A stretch of 64,000 nt of DNA from DAOSXA01 sp964526835. Lineage in GTDB: Bacteria; Zixibacteria; MSB-5A5; GN15; FEB-12. Within the stretch, counting starts at the first letter, position 1, and each line of letters begins with the position of its first letter. Made by a program: the position numbers and the translations under genes. The notes under the pieces were generated by a model, which was given only the letters and a program-made list of their open reading frames with translations, was not told the origin of the DNA and searched no databases. The DNA lies in the NCBI GenBank assembly GCA_964526835.1, contig CAZGMK010000018.1, forward strand, positions 1 through 64,000, given 5' to 3'. Positions 51,421-60,837 of the stretch are shown piece by piece.

Positions 51421-53628
51421 ATGAAAGACACTGCCGTTGTCGCCGCCCTGCTCATGTTACTGATTAGCGGTCCTGCTCGATCTGTAGATACAACTGACGT
51501 CCTCGGCCGGATTCTCGCTGAGGTCGGCTTCAGCCGGGAGAACCTGGGATATGCCCCCGCCGGATACTGGAACCGCTTTCCACAGGACACTCCGCACAAA
51601 CTCAACTCATTCGACGATCTCTTCGCCGAGCCGTTGCGCCTGTACGACTACTCGCAGGTAATGGCCAATGCCGTGGAGCAGTATCTCGATCCGACCCGAG
51701 CCGACAGCCTTGATGACGGCCTCTACCATCTGGTGTACAACCTCGGCGTTGAGAAGAAATTCGGCGGCTTTCGTTCCTATTCGGCCAACCTGATTACTGC
51801 TCCCGATGGCGATCGCCCCGTCATTGAGGCCCTGGACTATCTTCAGCACCTGGCCGGACAGCGGAGCCGCTACAAAGCCTTCGGACAGGACGGCGAATGG
51901 CCGCGCCACCGATTCGAGTTGGCTGATCGGATTGCTTCCATCCCGGATACGATCCGCCATGTGCTGGCGGAACTGCTGATAAACCTGGGAGAAGCAATCT
52001 ACTGGCATATTCTGGCCTTCCGTAACTGTGATCACTCAGATCTGCAGACAGCCTTCGATATCCGCGATCTGGCAGAGACTCAGACCGACGGCGCCGTCTA
52101 CCATCCCGAACTTGACGATATAGCCGGCGCCATCGACTGGGCTTCGCTGTTCTACTCGGCCCTGAAGACCGTCGCTGCCGCTGAGCAGGCCGAGCGAAAA
52201 CTGGTCGGTCTTGCGGACCGGTTCCCCGACACGCTGGATATCGACCTTGCTACTCCCTTCGGAAGAGTGGTCCTGCTGCCCGGCAAGAACGACCCGCATG
52301 GACTTCCTCCCACTTCTCTGACGCCTGCGGATGCTGAGAGCCGGAAGCACTTCGAAATCGATGCAGCCAATACGCTGCTGCTGATCGACTTCGGGCGTAA
52401 CACAATCTATCAGGGCAGCCCCGGCGCCACTTCATCACTGTCGAATCCGATCTCGGTGCTGATCGATCTGGCGGGCGACGATTACTATGGACATGGACGC
52501 ACATCCTATCCACCGTCGACCGGTGTGGGTCTGATGGGAGTTGGGGTTGCAATCGATTCCGAGGGAGATGACCACTACAGTGGTTCCACTTACGCTCAGG
52601 GCGCCGGTCTGTTCGGGGTCGGCGTGCTGCTGGACCGCTCCGGCGATGATCACTACCGGGCCGAGACTTCGGCCCAGGGAGCGGGCTACTTCGGGATCGG
52701 GATTTGCCTCGATGCCACCGGCGACGACGAGTACTATCTGTGGGGTGATGGTCAGGGAATGGGAGGAGTCGGCGGCGGAATCGGCGTTTGCGCTTCATTC
52801 TCGGGCAACGACAAGTATACGGCCGAACCGTACAGTCGCGTCGTGGATCGCGGTGACTATCATAGTGACCACAAGATCAACGGGAACAACGCCCAGGGAG
52901 CGGGATTCGGGCGTCGAGGCGACGGCTCCGACGGCCACAGTTGGGCAGGAGGCCTGGGAGCAATTATGGATATCCACGGTGACGACCACTATTATTCCGG
53001 AAACTGGACCCTCGGGGTCGGCTACTGGTTCGCCACCGGTATAGCGCTCGATCGTAACGGCAACGACAAGTACGAATCCTGCTATTTCACCCAGGCTTCC
53101 GGGGCGCACTACTGCAACGGCGTCCTGATCGATCAGTCAGGCGACGATGAGCACATCCTGTACGAAACCGCCGGCGCGGCCCTGGGCTTTGGCTGGGACT
53201 ACACTAACGCTCTGCTGGTCAACCTGGGCGGCGACGATCACTATAGGGCCAGAATAATCTCCATGGGTCTGGCGCAGATTCGCTCCAACGCTTTCCTGAT
53301 CGACGTCGGAGGTGATGATGTGTACGAACTCGGCAAAGGCACGCCGGGCCTGGGAGAAGCTTCCTGGCGCGAAGGATACGACAAACCCAGCCCACTGCTG
53401 ACCTACTACTACTATTCCAGGTCATTCGGTGGGTTCATCGATATCGGCGGAGACGATACCTACTGGGAGTTTGATTCCGCAGGACGTGAGCCACATCCGG
53501 TGGCTGCGGAGAACTCGCTTTGGCTCCAGCCATCTCGCGATGATGAGCGTTGGGGAGCTGATAATTTCGGAGTCGGAATCGACATCGAATCCGGCGTGAT
53601 TCCGGAGGTGGAGATGTGGGGACGGTGA
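51421..53628 (+). CDS. Secreted protein with about eleven GDD-centred repeats, function unknown
   Basis: 735 residues from the ATG at 51421 (GAGG upstream). A signal peptide covers about residues 1-25. Residues about 30-320 form a helical, family-unknown domain (DSFDDLFAEPLRLYDYSQV-like stretches). From about residue 344 to 723 follow some eleven imperfect repeats of 25-35 residues of the form hydrophobic-IDxxGDDxYxxxxxxQGAGxFG, for example VLLDRSGDDHYRAE and IDVGGDDVYELGKG. The regular Asp-Asp-x-aromatic and Gly pattern suggests a beta-solenoid with calcium-binding turns, which is inference. I know no name for this repeat. No sorting domain is evident at the C terminus. Confidence 0.8.
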   Translation: MKDTAVVAALLMLLISGPARSVDTTDVLGRILAEVGFSRENLGYAPAGYWNRFPQDTPHKLNSFDDLFAEPLRLYDYSQVMANAVEQYLDPTRADSLDDGLYHLVYNLGVEKKFGGFRSYSANLITAPDGDRPVIEALDYLQHLAGQRSRYKAFGQDGEWPRHRFELADRIASIPDTIRHVLAELLINLGEAIYWHILAFRNCDHSDLQTAFDIRDLAETQTDGAVYHPELDDIAGAIDWASLFYSALKTVAAAEQAERKLVGLADRFPDTLDIDLATPFGRVVLLPGKNDPHGLPPTSLTPADAESRKHFEIDAANTLLLIDFGRNTIYQGSPGATSSLSNPISVLIDLAGDDYYGHGRTSYPPSTGVGLMGVGVAIDSEGDDHYSGSTYAQGAGLFGVGVLLDRSGDDHYRAETSAQGAGYFGIGICLDATGDDEYYLWGDGQGMGGVGGGIGVCASFSGNDKYTAEPYSRVVDRGDYHSDHKINGNNAQGAGFGRRGDGSDGHSWAGGLGAIMDIHGDDHYYSGNWTLGVGYWFATGIALDRNGNDKYESCYFTQASGAHYCNGVLIDQSGDDEHILYETAGAALGFGWDYTNALLVNLGGDDHYRARIISMGLAQIRSNAFLIDVGGDDVYELGKGTPGLGEASWREGYDKPSPLLTYYYYSRSFGGFIDIGGDDTYWEFDSAGREPHPVAAENSLWLQPSRDDERWGADNFGVGIDIESGVIPEVEMWGR
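52450..53600 (+). repeat. Coding repeat array: about eleven GDD motifs
   Basis: Inside the preceding gene. The core GDD or GND followed by an aromatic or His-Tyr recurs in DLAGDDYYG, SEGDDHYSG, RSGDDHYRA, ATGDDEYYL, FSGNDKYTA, IHGDDHYYS, RNGNDKYES, QSGDDEHIL, LGGDDHYRA, VGGDDVYEL and IGGDDTYWE. Confidence 0.85.
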
Positions 53629-53686
53629 AATGAACCTCGGACTGTCCGCGATCCGGCCGCCCCGATGCTCCGCCGGGAGTCGGCAT

Positions 53687-53726
53687 AAGAAAAGCCTCTC
53701 CGGCCTGTGCTCACAACCGAAGAGGC
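53687..53726 (-). terminator. Rho-independent terminator downstream of the cNMP/aspA fusion
   Basis: On the minus strand GCCTCTTCGG and CCGGAGAGGC pair over 10 bp (one G-T) around a 13-base loop, then TTTTCTT. It lies 174 bases past the aspA stop, giving a long 3' untranslated tail. Confidence 0.75.
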
Positions 53727-53899
53727 GCATCCCGAATGCGGCGGGAGGGGTACCGCACTCGAGTTCATCTCTGTATACACCTTATTTCACAAATACCAAT
53801 GGTTCCCGAGGCCGGATCAGCAAATCACTTAACCAATTTCTAACAGTATTGCCCCGATTTGTCAATACATAATTTGCCACTGCAATGTCGCAACCCGGT

Positions 53900-55780
53900 T
53901 TAGCGCGGGTCGCCGCCGCTCTCCCGGTGGTTCGTCATTCGATCCGGATCCAGTAACTCGTCGAGCTCGTCTTTGGTCAGGAGTGACCGCTCCAGGACCA
54001 GCTCATACACGCCGCGATCCTGCTCGAGGGCTTCGCGCGCCAGAGCCGTGCAGACTTCATATCCCAGGACCGGGTTCAGGGCCGTGATCACACCGATGCT
54101 CTTCTTGACATAACGGCGGCAGACCCTCTCATTCGCCGTGATTCCGTCGACGCACCTGATGCGCAGGGTTTCCATGCAGTTGATCAGCATATCAATCGAC
54201 TCGAAAATGCTCTGAGCAATAACCGGCTCCATGGCGTTGAGCTCAAGTTGACCGGCCTCCGCCGCCATGGTGACCGTGAGATCGTTTCCCACTACCTTGA
54301 AGGCCACCTGGTTGACCACTTCGGGAATGACAGGATTGACCTTCCCCGGCATAATCGATGAGCCCGGTTGCATGGCCGGCAGGTTAATCTCATTGAACCC
54401 GGCTCGCGGCCCCGATGAAAGGAGGCGCAGGTCGTTGGCGATCTTTGACAGCTTGATGGCCAGACGTTTTATCGCCGACGAGTACATCACGAAGCCGCCG
54501 GTATCCTGGGTTTCTTCGACCAGGTCATAGGCCAGGCGCACCGGCAATTGGGTGATCTCACGAAGATGTTCGACAACCAGCCCCGGATAGCGCGGATCGG
54601 CGTTGATACCCGTGCCAATCGCGGTGCCGCCCATATTCAGTTCCAGGAAGAGGTCGGCGTTGTCCTCCAGCCGCCTGATCTCCTCGTGCAGCGTGGCCGC
54701 CCAGGCCTCGAACTCCTGTCCAAGTGTCATCGGCACCGCATCCTGCATCTGGGTGCGGCCCATCTTGATTATGCGCCCGAACTCCCGCCCCTTAGCACGG
54801 AAGGACTCGACCAGCTGACCCAGCGAGGCCACCAGGTCGCGATTGAAGAAGAGGAAAGCGATCTTCAGCGCCGAGGGGTAGACATCATTTGTCGACTGGG
54901 ACATATTGACATGAATGTTGGGATGGCATTGGGCGTACTGGCCTCGTTCGCAGCCGAGCAGCTCCAGCGCCCGATTCGCGATGACCTCGTTGGCGTTCAT
55001 GTTGGTGGATGTGCCGGCGCCCCCCTGCACCAGGTCGACCACGAACTGGGAGTGCAGGCGACCACCGACGATCTCTTCGCAGGTTCTGACAATAGCATCG
55101 GCGATATTGTTGTCGATCAGGCCTAGCTCCTGGTTGGTGCGCGCAGCCGCCATTTTAACCATGGCCAGAGACCTGATGAGGGTAGGAAACTGGCTTAGAG
55201 CGATCCCGGATATATTGAAGTTCTCCAGGGCTCGCAGAGTTTGAATGCCATAGTAGAATTCGTACGGAACATCCCTGTCTCCCAGAAGATCGTGCTCACG
55301 ACGAGTCCGCCCGCTCATGTACTGGGCGGCGACATCGACCGCGCGCGTAGAGGCCTTCACAATGCGACGTGACACCACTCGAGCCACGGCGGCTAGCAGC
55401 TTCATAGCCGCCTCTGGCCGGTGCTTTCCGATATCGGTGAAGACATCCCTGGTGATGGCCAGGGCTCGAGTCCGCAGCAAAGTTCGCGCCGAAGTGGAAT
55501 GGGGATAATCATCCATCAAGGCGCCCTCAGCGATGAAGTCGCCGGCACTGAAGAACGACAGGCGTCGTTCCTGACCCGCAGCGGTGCGCTTGGTCAGTTG
55601 GACCTGCCCGGTGATGATGACCCACATGCAACGACGCGGATCATTCTCCTCAAAGACTGATTCGCCAGGGCCGAACTCCACTATTTCGCCGCGTTCGGCA
55701 AAAAGAAGCCGCTCTTCCTCGTTAAGCCGTGCGAACAACTCTACTTGAAACAAAAACCGGGAAACTGAAGCAGTATCCAA
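53900..55780 (-). CDS. aspA: Aspartate ammonia-lyase with an N-terminal cyclic-nucleotide-binding domain
   Basis: 626 residues. Residues about 10-130 are a cNMP-binding (CRP-type beta-roll) domain: LFARLNEEERLLFAERGEIV, GESVFEENDPRRCMWVIITGQVQL and FSAGDFIAEGAL. No helix-turn-helix follows; instead a linker leads at about residue 165 into a complete aspartase: YYGIQTLRALENFNISG, GGAGTSTNMNANEVIANRA, NMSQSTNDVYPSALKIA, GRTQMQDAVPMTLGQEF, and the fumarase/aspartase signature GSSIMPGKVN at residues 473-482. Aspartase turns L-aspartate into fumarate and ammonia. The start is a TTG at 55780 with AGGAG 10 bases upstream. The fused sensor domain suggests allosteric control by a nucleotide, which is inference. 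Confidence 0.92.
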   Translation of the reverse strand: MDTASVSRFLFQVELFARLNEEERLLFAERGEIVEFGPGESVFEENDPRRCMWVIITGQVQLTKRTAAGQERRLSFFSAGDFIAEGALMDDYPHSTSARTLLRTRALAITRDVFTDIGKHRPEAAMKLLAAVARVVSRRIVKASTRAVDVAAQYMSGRTRREHDLLGDRDVPYEFYYGIQTLRALENFNISGIALSQFPTLIRSLAMVKMAAARTNQELGLIDNNIADAIVRTCEEIVGGRLHSQFVVDLVQGGAGTSTNMNANEVIANRALELLGCERGQYAQCHPNIHVNMSQSTNDVYPSALKIAFLFFNRDLVASLGQLVESFRAKGREFGRIIKMGRTQMQDAVPMTLGQEFEAWAATLHEEIRRLEDNADLFLELNMGGTAIGTGINADPRYPGLVVEHLREITQLPVRLAYDLVEETQDTGGFVMYSSAIKRLAIKLSKIANDLRLLSSGPRAGFNEINLPAMQPGSSIMPGKVNPVIPEVVNQVAFKVVGNDLTVTMAAEAGQLELNAMEPVIAQSIFESIDMLINCMETLRIRCVDGITANERVCRRYVKKSIGVITALNPVLGYEVCTALAREALEQDRGVYELVLERSLLTKDELDELLDPDRMTNHRESGGDPR

Positions 55781-55815
55781 AGTGCGAAATCTCCTGTCAA
55801 TTCAAAGCTCTGGGC

Positions 55816-55843
55816 AATATATCAACAGTAAACAGAACAACAA
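55816..55843 (-). promoter_or_regulatory. Probable promoter of the cNMP/aspA fusion gene
   Basis: Minus strand TTGTTG (55843-55838), 16-base spacer, TATATT (55821-55816); predicted start near 55809, 29 bases before the TTG start codon. Confidence 0.45.
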
Positions 55844-55861
55844 GAGGGCGCGGCGACCTTT

Positions 55862-58477
55862 TCACATCACAATCGCGACTTTTCCGATCTGGGTCTGGCC
55901 GCCGGGACCGGTGACTGTCCAGTAATATAGACCGCTGACCACAAGCTGGTGGTTGCGAGTAATCAGGTCCCAACAATCATGAGAAGTACCATCGTCGTGC
56001 TCGATGGTTCGAACCAGGTCGCCGTCCAGCGTGTAGATGCGAATCGTGCAGAAAGGCGGCAGATTCGCAAAGTGGATTGCGCGGGTGCGGTCGGGCATGC
56101 GATCGGATTGCATTCGGCCCTCAAAACCACGACCCCGATAGCCGCCGTCCAGACGATATGGGTTGGGATAGACAAAAGCCTCAAGTTTCTCGCTCAGCAC
56201 GCGATCGGCGTCGGGCAACGCGTATGTCGACTGAGCATTGTTGCTGATCGACGATTCCAGGGCGGACAGCCCCGACTCCGGCGAGCCATAGTCGAAGGCG
56301 GTCACACTCACCCACCATGGCGTCGACGGCAGCAGATGGTCGATCACCAACTCGTATTCGAAGTACTTGAGATATCCGTCATCGGTCAGTTCGTCGCGAT
56401 CGGCCTCAGAGGGATCAAGGCTCGATGGGTATGGCTGATTCGGGAAACGCTTTCGAATCGGGGTGTCCTCCCCTAGCCGTGACACATTCGCTCCCTGCGG
56501 TTCGAAGTAGAACAGGGAATCGGGGAAATCCGGGTGACGGAACGGATTGCCCCGTCCATGACGGCCTGGATCGAAAGCGCTGTCGGCGCACGGATTCTCA
56601 CCTGATCCATAGAGGCAGCGGAGGTCCTCGACAGTGAACGGTTGATCGCGCAATTCGTATCCCGCGATCGGCCGCCGCTCGGAATTGTATACCCACTTGT
56701 TGTAGTTCTCACGGTCATAGGAAGCCACTAACGTGTAGCTGCCTTCTCGCTGATCACGCGCCAGATAGACATTATAGCCCTCAAAGTCGATCTTACCGGA
56801 GAATACATCGCGAGTAGTCTCAGAGCGAAGGCCGTTGAAGCGGACCGCGACTTGCCCCGAAGCGGCGCCCAGCCGGACATCGGGTGGCGGCGGCGAGGAG
56901 GCGCCGCGGAAATCGGGAACCCCGTCTCCCCGGATCCAACAAGTATCGACGATATCGTACTCCCATCGATGGATAGTCGTATCCTGGCCGTCTACGGTTG
57001 TGTCAATCGCGACCATAGATGATCCGGCCGGACAGGCGATGAAGTCGCCCGCATAGCCGTCGCCATCGGTATCGTACCCAGGGTTATCGTATATCCATGA
57101 GGCCCACCTGGCGTTCTCGGCCAGGTCCGAGAAGTCCAGTTGGCTCAGGTACAGGTCGGGCCGGTCGGGCAGGTTCTCTTCGTTGCCGTAGACCTGGTGC
57201 AGGTTGTCGCCCGCGACATAGGCGAATGATATGGGCAGGGTCTGTCCGGGGCTGATATCGAACGGCCCGAATGACAGCAGGTAGCGGGTGTCATAGCCGG
57301 TGGCGAAGGAATCGGCGCGGTTTTGGTCCGGATACAGCCACAGGCTGTCGTTGGGCGCAATGACGCCGGTGCGGACCTGATCATAATCGAACTCGCGGTT
57401 ACTCATTACATAGTACTTGTTGGCGTCCCCCTCCGGCGTGCCGAGGCCCCCGGTGCCGAAGTCCCGCAGGTCTTCCTTTCGCCGGCCGGAGAACGGCCTT
57501 TCTCGCGGGCCGAAGTCGAGCGCGGGGTTGCCATTGCCGATCCACCAATTGAAACTGACATCAAGGGAATCCTGTGGTGTCCGGATAATGCGAGCGCCTG
57601 TTACCGCCGGGGCCGGGTGGGCCTGTCCGTCCTGGTAGATCAGGTCCGGGTCGCCGTTGTCATCGGCGGCCCAGGCAATGAAGACAGTATCATCGTAGGC
57701 GCAGCCACCGCACGTGTCCGGCCACGCATGCAGGAAACCCGAGTGGTCGTCCTGGAAGCCCTGCATCGGGCCGAGACAATCGAAACAGATCATGCAGTCG
57801 ACGTATATGGCCATGTAGACTTCCCGCAGGATCCGACGGCCAATATTGCTGATGCGATAGTCGAAGAGAACGAAGTCCTCGGCGTATTCATATGACCAGG
57901 CGTAGGACGATTGTGTGACCTCGATATTGAGAGGGGTGTGAGGTCGACCGAAGTAGTCGTCGGGAACCCCTGATGTGAGCGTATCGTAATAAACCGCTAT
58001 ATAGTCCTCTTCAGATACAGCGCCGTCGTAGTGCGGCGAACCGGGGTCGGTGGTTGAGCGATACACCATATCACCAATCGGCGAAACGTCGGGGTACATT
58101 TCGTAGACGTGCTGCCAGCCGTCGGCGCCCACGCTGACCAGCGTATCTCGTCCCACGACCGCGCCGATCCAGAAAGCCCCGCCAAAGAGATAGGAGATTC
58201 TGGAGTTCTTCGGGTACTGGCAGGAGTGCAGGATTTCCTGCCCCGTGAAACAGTCCAGGCTGGCTCCAGGGTGGTACTCCCGACCGAAGGTGCCGTTGTT
58301 GGCAACGGCCAATTCAATTCGTCCCACCCGATGGGCGGCAAGACAATGAGCCGGGGCGTTGGTCGCATGGTCGCTGCGCACCGCCTGCCGGCTCTTGTCA
58401 ATAGGCAACATCTGTCCCTCAGTCACGCCCGACAACAGCCCGGCGCACAGGATAAGGGTGATGGCGATCTTGCGCAT
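55862..58477 (-). CDS. Large secreted protein with C-terminal sorting domain, function unknown
   Basis: 871 residues from the ATG at 58477, which has AGGGA 6 bases upstream and opens with a signal peptide (about 20 residues, ITLILCAGLLSGVTEG). The body has no catalytic motif that I know; it contains many Asp/Gly/Tyr-rich segments (DTDGDGYAGDF, an EF-like calcium loop) and fibronectin-like stretches. The C terminus has FVYPNPYRLDGG, IRIYTLDGDLVRTI and GLYYWTVTGPGGQTQIGKVAIVM, the Pro-Asn-Pro / FlgD-like sorting domain also found on the C25 protein. Likely exported to the cell surface. A 16-bp perfect hairpin stands just before its ribosome site. Confidence 0.85.
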   Translation of the reverse strand: MRKIAITLILCAGLLSGVTEGQMLPIDKSRQAVRSDHATNAPAHCLAAHRVGRIELAVANNGTFGREYHPGASLDCFTGQEILHSCQYPKNSRISYLFGGAFWIGAVVGRDTLVSVGADGWQHVYEMYPDVSPIGDMVYRSTTDPGSPHYDGAVSEEDYIAVYYDTLTSGVPDDYFGRPHTPLNIEVTQSSYAWSYEYAEDFVLFDYRISNIGRRILREVYMAIYVDCMICFDCLGPMQGFQDDHSGFLHAWPDTCGGCAYDDTVFIAWAADDNGDPDLIYQDGQAHPAPAVTGARIIRTPQDSLDVSFNWWIGNGNPALDFGPRERPFSGRRKEDLRDFGTGGLGTPEGDANKYYVMSNREFDYDQVRTGVIAPNDSLWLYPDQNRADSFATGYDTRYLLSFGPFDISPGQTLPISFAYVAGDNLHQVYGNEENLPDRPDLYLSQLDFSDLAENARWASWIYDNPGYDTDGDGYAGDFIACPAGSSMVAIDTTVDGQDTTIHRWEYDIVDTCWIRGDGVPDFRGASSPPPPDVRLGAASGQVAVRFNGLRSETTRDVFSGKIDFEGYNVYLARDQREGSYTLVASYDRENYNKWVYNSERRPIAGYELRDQPFTVEDLRCLYGSGENPCADSAFDPGRHGRGNPFRHPDFPDSLFYFEPQGANVSRLGEDTPIRKRFPNQPYPSSLDPSEADRDELTDDGYLKYFEYELVIDHLLPSTPWWVSVTAFDYGSPESGLSALESSISNNAQSTYALPDADRVLSEKLEAFVYPNPYRLDGGYRGRGFEGRMQSDRMPDRTRAIHFANLPPFCTIRIYTLDGDLVRTIEHDDGTSHDCWDLITRNHQLVVSGLYYWTVTGPGGQTQIGKVAIVM

Positions 58478-58487
58478 AGTGTCCCTG

Positions 58488-58526
58488 TCTTTCCACCTGG
58501 GAGCGGTCAACTCCCAGGTGGAAAGA
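58488..58526 (-). promoter_or_regulatory. Perfect 16-bp hairpin in the leader of the large secreted protein
   Basis: TCTTTCCACCTGGGAG (58488-58503) and CTCCCAGGTGGAAAGA (58511-58526) are exact reverse complements with a 7-base loop. It ends 10 bases before the ATG, directly against the ribosome site, and has no U tract, so it looks like an operator or an mRNA-level control element. Confidence 0.7.
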
Positions 58527-58617
58527 TATGCAATCAGGCGGCCAAGGGCAACCATAGCGATGACACTCCTCCAGTTTCCGCCGGACTGACCGGCCTGAAT
58601 TCCGCCGGCAATCCCGG

Positions 58618-58646
58618 TTGACTTTCCCTCTGGCAGTGTGTATGTC
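58618..58646 (+). promoter_or_regulatory. Candidate promoter of the S9 peptidase gene
   Basis: TTGACT (58618-58623), 17-base spacer, TATGTC (58641-58646); predicted start near 58653. The -10 is weak. Confidence 0.35.
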
Positions 58647-58672
58647 TCCAGGATCATCAGGAGGCAGCAGAT

Positions 58673-60685
58673 ATGCGTATCGCAGCTCTATTGATAATGG
58701 CATTGACCGCCGTCACGCCGGCCAGCCCGATCACCTTCGAGGACCTGTACAGTGTCCCGCGTCCTCACAGCCTGCAGGTATCCCCCGACGGCGAGCAGGT
58801 TGTCTTCGTCCTGCGCACGACGAATTGGGAGAAGGAACGCTACGAGAGCCACCTGTGGCTTATGCACGCAGACGGGGCCGATCAGCGTCAGATCACGTAT
58901 TCGGAGAGCAGTGAGCATTCGCCCCAGTGGTCTCATGACGGGGAATCCATCTATTTCCTGTCCTCTCGCAGCGGGAGTTCACAGATATGGCGGCTGCCCA
59001 TCAACGGGGGCGAGGCCTCACCGGTAACGGCGTTGCCCGGTGGTGTCCATGACTATGAGCTGCATCCCGACGGTCACAGCGCCATAGTTATTGCCAGTGG
59101 CCGGTCGGAAGCCCGAACCGTCGAGGATTTGGAGACGCCGGGAAGTAGTCGCGATGAGCGTCGGGTCGAAGCGATGACCTTCGACCACCTGATGTATCGC
59201 CACTATAACCGATGGGACGACAGCACGATCAACCAGCTCTGGCGCGTCGACTTTGAGAGCGGCGCAGCCGAACGACTGGTCGTGGCGGATTACCCGATGC
59301 CGACCGCCTGGCTGGGCAGTAGGGATGATTACACGATTCACCCCGATGGCCGGATGGTCGCAGTGACGGTGGCGACCGATTCGGTCCCCGCTGTCTGGCC
59401 CGACAACAACCTCTGGCTGGCCGGAATCGGCTCGGCCGCCTCGGAAAAACTAACCGATGCACCCGGCCTCGAGAAAGCGCCCTCGTTTTCACCTGATGGT
59501 TCCCACCTGGCCTGGCTCCAGCAGGCCCGCCGCGGCTACGAATCCGACCAGGCGGACCTGTTTGTCGGCGGTATCGGGGATGTCAAGTCGCGCAACCTCA
59601 CCGCCGGCTTCGACCGCTCGGTCGGCTCATATTCATGGTCGCCCGATGGGAAGACGATATGGTTTGAGGCCGTCGACCGCGGCTATGTCCATATCTATAT
59701 GGTCGATATCGAGGATGGCCGGCTCGACACCGTCCTGACCGACGCGGTTCACTCCGGGTTCACACTGTCGCCGGACGGCCGCTTCGGGATGCTGACCCGA
59801 TCGCTTGCCGACCAGCCGTACGAAGTCTATCGCTTCGACATCAGCAGTCGCAAGCTCACTCGTCTCACGTGGTTCGCCGACCCTATTCTCGACGGAATCG
59901 ATTTGTCACCCCCCGAGGAGTTCTGGTTCGCCGGCTTCAACGGCGACTCGGTGCACGGATTCCTGACCCGACCTCCGGACTACGACCCTGACTCGAGCTA
60001 TCCCCTGTTGCTCCTCATCCACGGCGGCCCTCAATGGTGCTGGCTGGGCGACTTCAACTACTATGGCTGGAACACACAACTCATGGCGGCCGGCGATTAC
60101 ATGGTGGCGCAGATCGATCCGCATGGCAGCGTCGGATATGGGCTGGCATTCAAGGAATATGTCAGCGGGCACTGGGGGCTCGGCGACTATGAAGACCTAA
60201 TGCTCGGAGTCGACTACCTGATCGCGAAGTACCCGCAGATCGACTCAACCCGCATGGCGGCCCTCGGGCGCTCGTACGGCGGCTTTATGGTGAACTGGAT
60301 ATGTGGACACACTGATCGTTTTGACTGCCTGATAAGCATTGACGGAGACTACAACCAAGTCAGCGCCTACGGGACCACCGAAGAGCTATGGTTTCCCGAA
60401 TGGGAGTTCAATGGTACCCCTTACGACAACCCCGAGGAGTATCACCGCGCTTCGCCGAGCAGCTACGCCTCTAACTTCGCCACACCGGCGATGGTGATCC
60501 ACGGTCAGAAGGACTACCGTGTTGACTTGAGCGAGGGCCTGCAGATGTTCACGGCCCTGCAACGACAGGGAGTACCGTCGGAGCTGGTCTACTTTCCCGA
60601 TGAGGGTCACTCGGTGAGAAAGCTCGTGAACCTGCGCTATGTCTACGAGCGGCAACTGAGTTGGCTGGCGCGCTGGCTGAAGTGA
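58673..60685 (+). CDS. S9 family (prolyl oligopeptidase / acylaminoacyl-peptidase type) serine peptidase
   Basis: 670 residues with a signal peptide (about 18 residues). An N-terminal beta-propeller built of WD-like / TolB-like repeats (SPDGEQVVFV, SHDGESIYFL, SPDGSHLAW, SPDGKTIWFE) is followed by an alpha/beta-hydrolase domain. The triad is visible: Ser534 in GRSYGGFM, Asp614 in GQKDYRV and His646 in DEGHSV; LLLIHGGPQW is the oxyanion region. It cleaves short peptides in the periplasm. AGGAGG lies 8 bases upstream of the ATG. Divergent from the large secreted protein. Confidence 0.94.
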   Translation: MRIAALLIMALTAVTPASPITFEDLYSVPRPHSLQVSPDGEQVVFVLRTTNWEKERYESHLWLMHADGADQRQITYSESSEHSPQWSHDGESIYFLSSRSGSSQIWRLPINGGEASPVTALPGGVHDYELHPDGHSAIVIASGRSEARTVEDLETPGSSRDERRVEAMTFDHLMYRHYNRWDDSTINQLWRVDFESGAAERLVVADYPMPTAWLGSRDDYTIHPDGRMVAVTVATDSVPAVWPDNNLWLAGIGSAASEKLTDAPGLEKAPSFSPDGSHLAWLQQARRGYESDQADLFVGGIGDVKSRNLTAGFDRSVGSYSWSPDGKTIWFEAVDRGYVHIYMVDIEDGRLDTVLTDAVHSGFTLSPDGRFGMLTRSLADQPYEVYRFDISSRKLTRLTWFADPILDGIDLSPPEEFWFAGFNGDSVHGFLTRPPDYDPDSSYPLLLLIHGGPQWCWLGDFNYYGWNTQLMAAGDYMVAQIDPHGSVGYGLAFKEYVSGHWGLGDYEDLMLGVDYLIAKYPQIDSTRMAALGRSYGGFMVNWICGHTDRFDCLISIDGDYNQVSAYGTTEELWFPEWEFNGTPYDNPEEYHRASPSSYASNFATPAMVIHGQKDYRVDLSEGLQMFTALQRQGVPSELVYFPDEGHSVRKLVNLRYVYERQLSWLARWLK

Positions 60686-60747
60686 CGGCCCTTGCCGGCT
60701 GCAGCGCTTCTCCCTCTCCATGCTGACGCGGGTGGTAAGGGCCAGAG

Positions 60748-60775
60748 GTCCTGTCTCGCCGTGATGAGGCAGGAC
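60748..60775. other. Hairpin between the S9 peptidase and the multiheme cytochrome genes
   Basis: GTCCTGTCTC and GAGGCAGGAC pair over 10 bp with one G-T and an 8-base loop, between convergent genes. It may end transcription, but no T tract follows on either strand. Confidence 0.4.
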
Positions 60776-60837
60776 GTGGCGGTGTGCGAACGTTGGTCCG
60801 AACAGTGTCGGATTACCGGGGATTGCCGACTTGTTCC

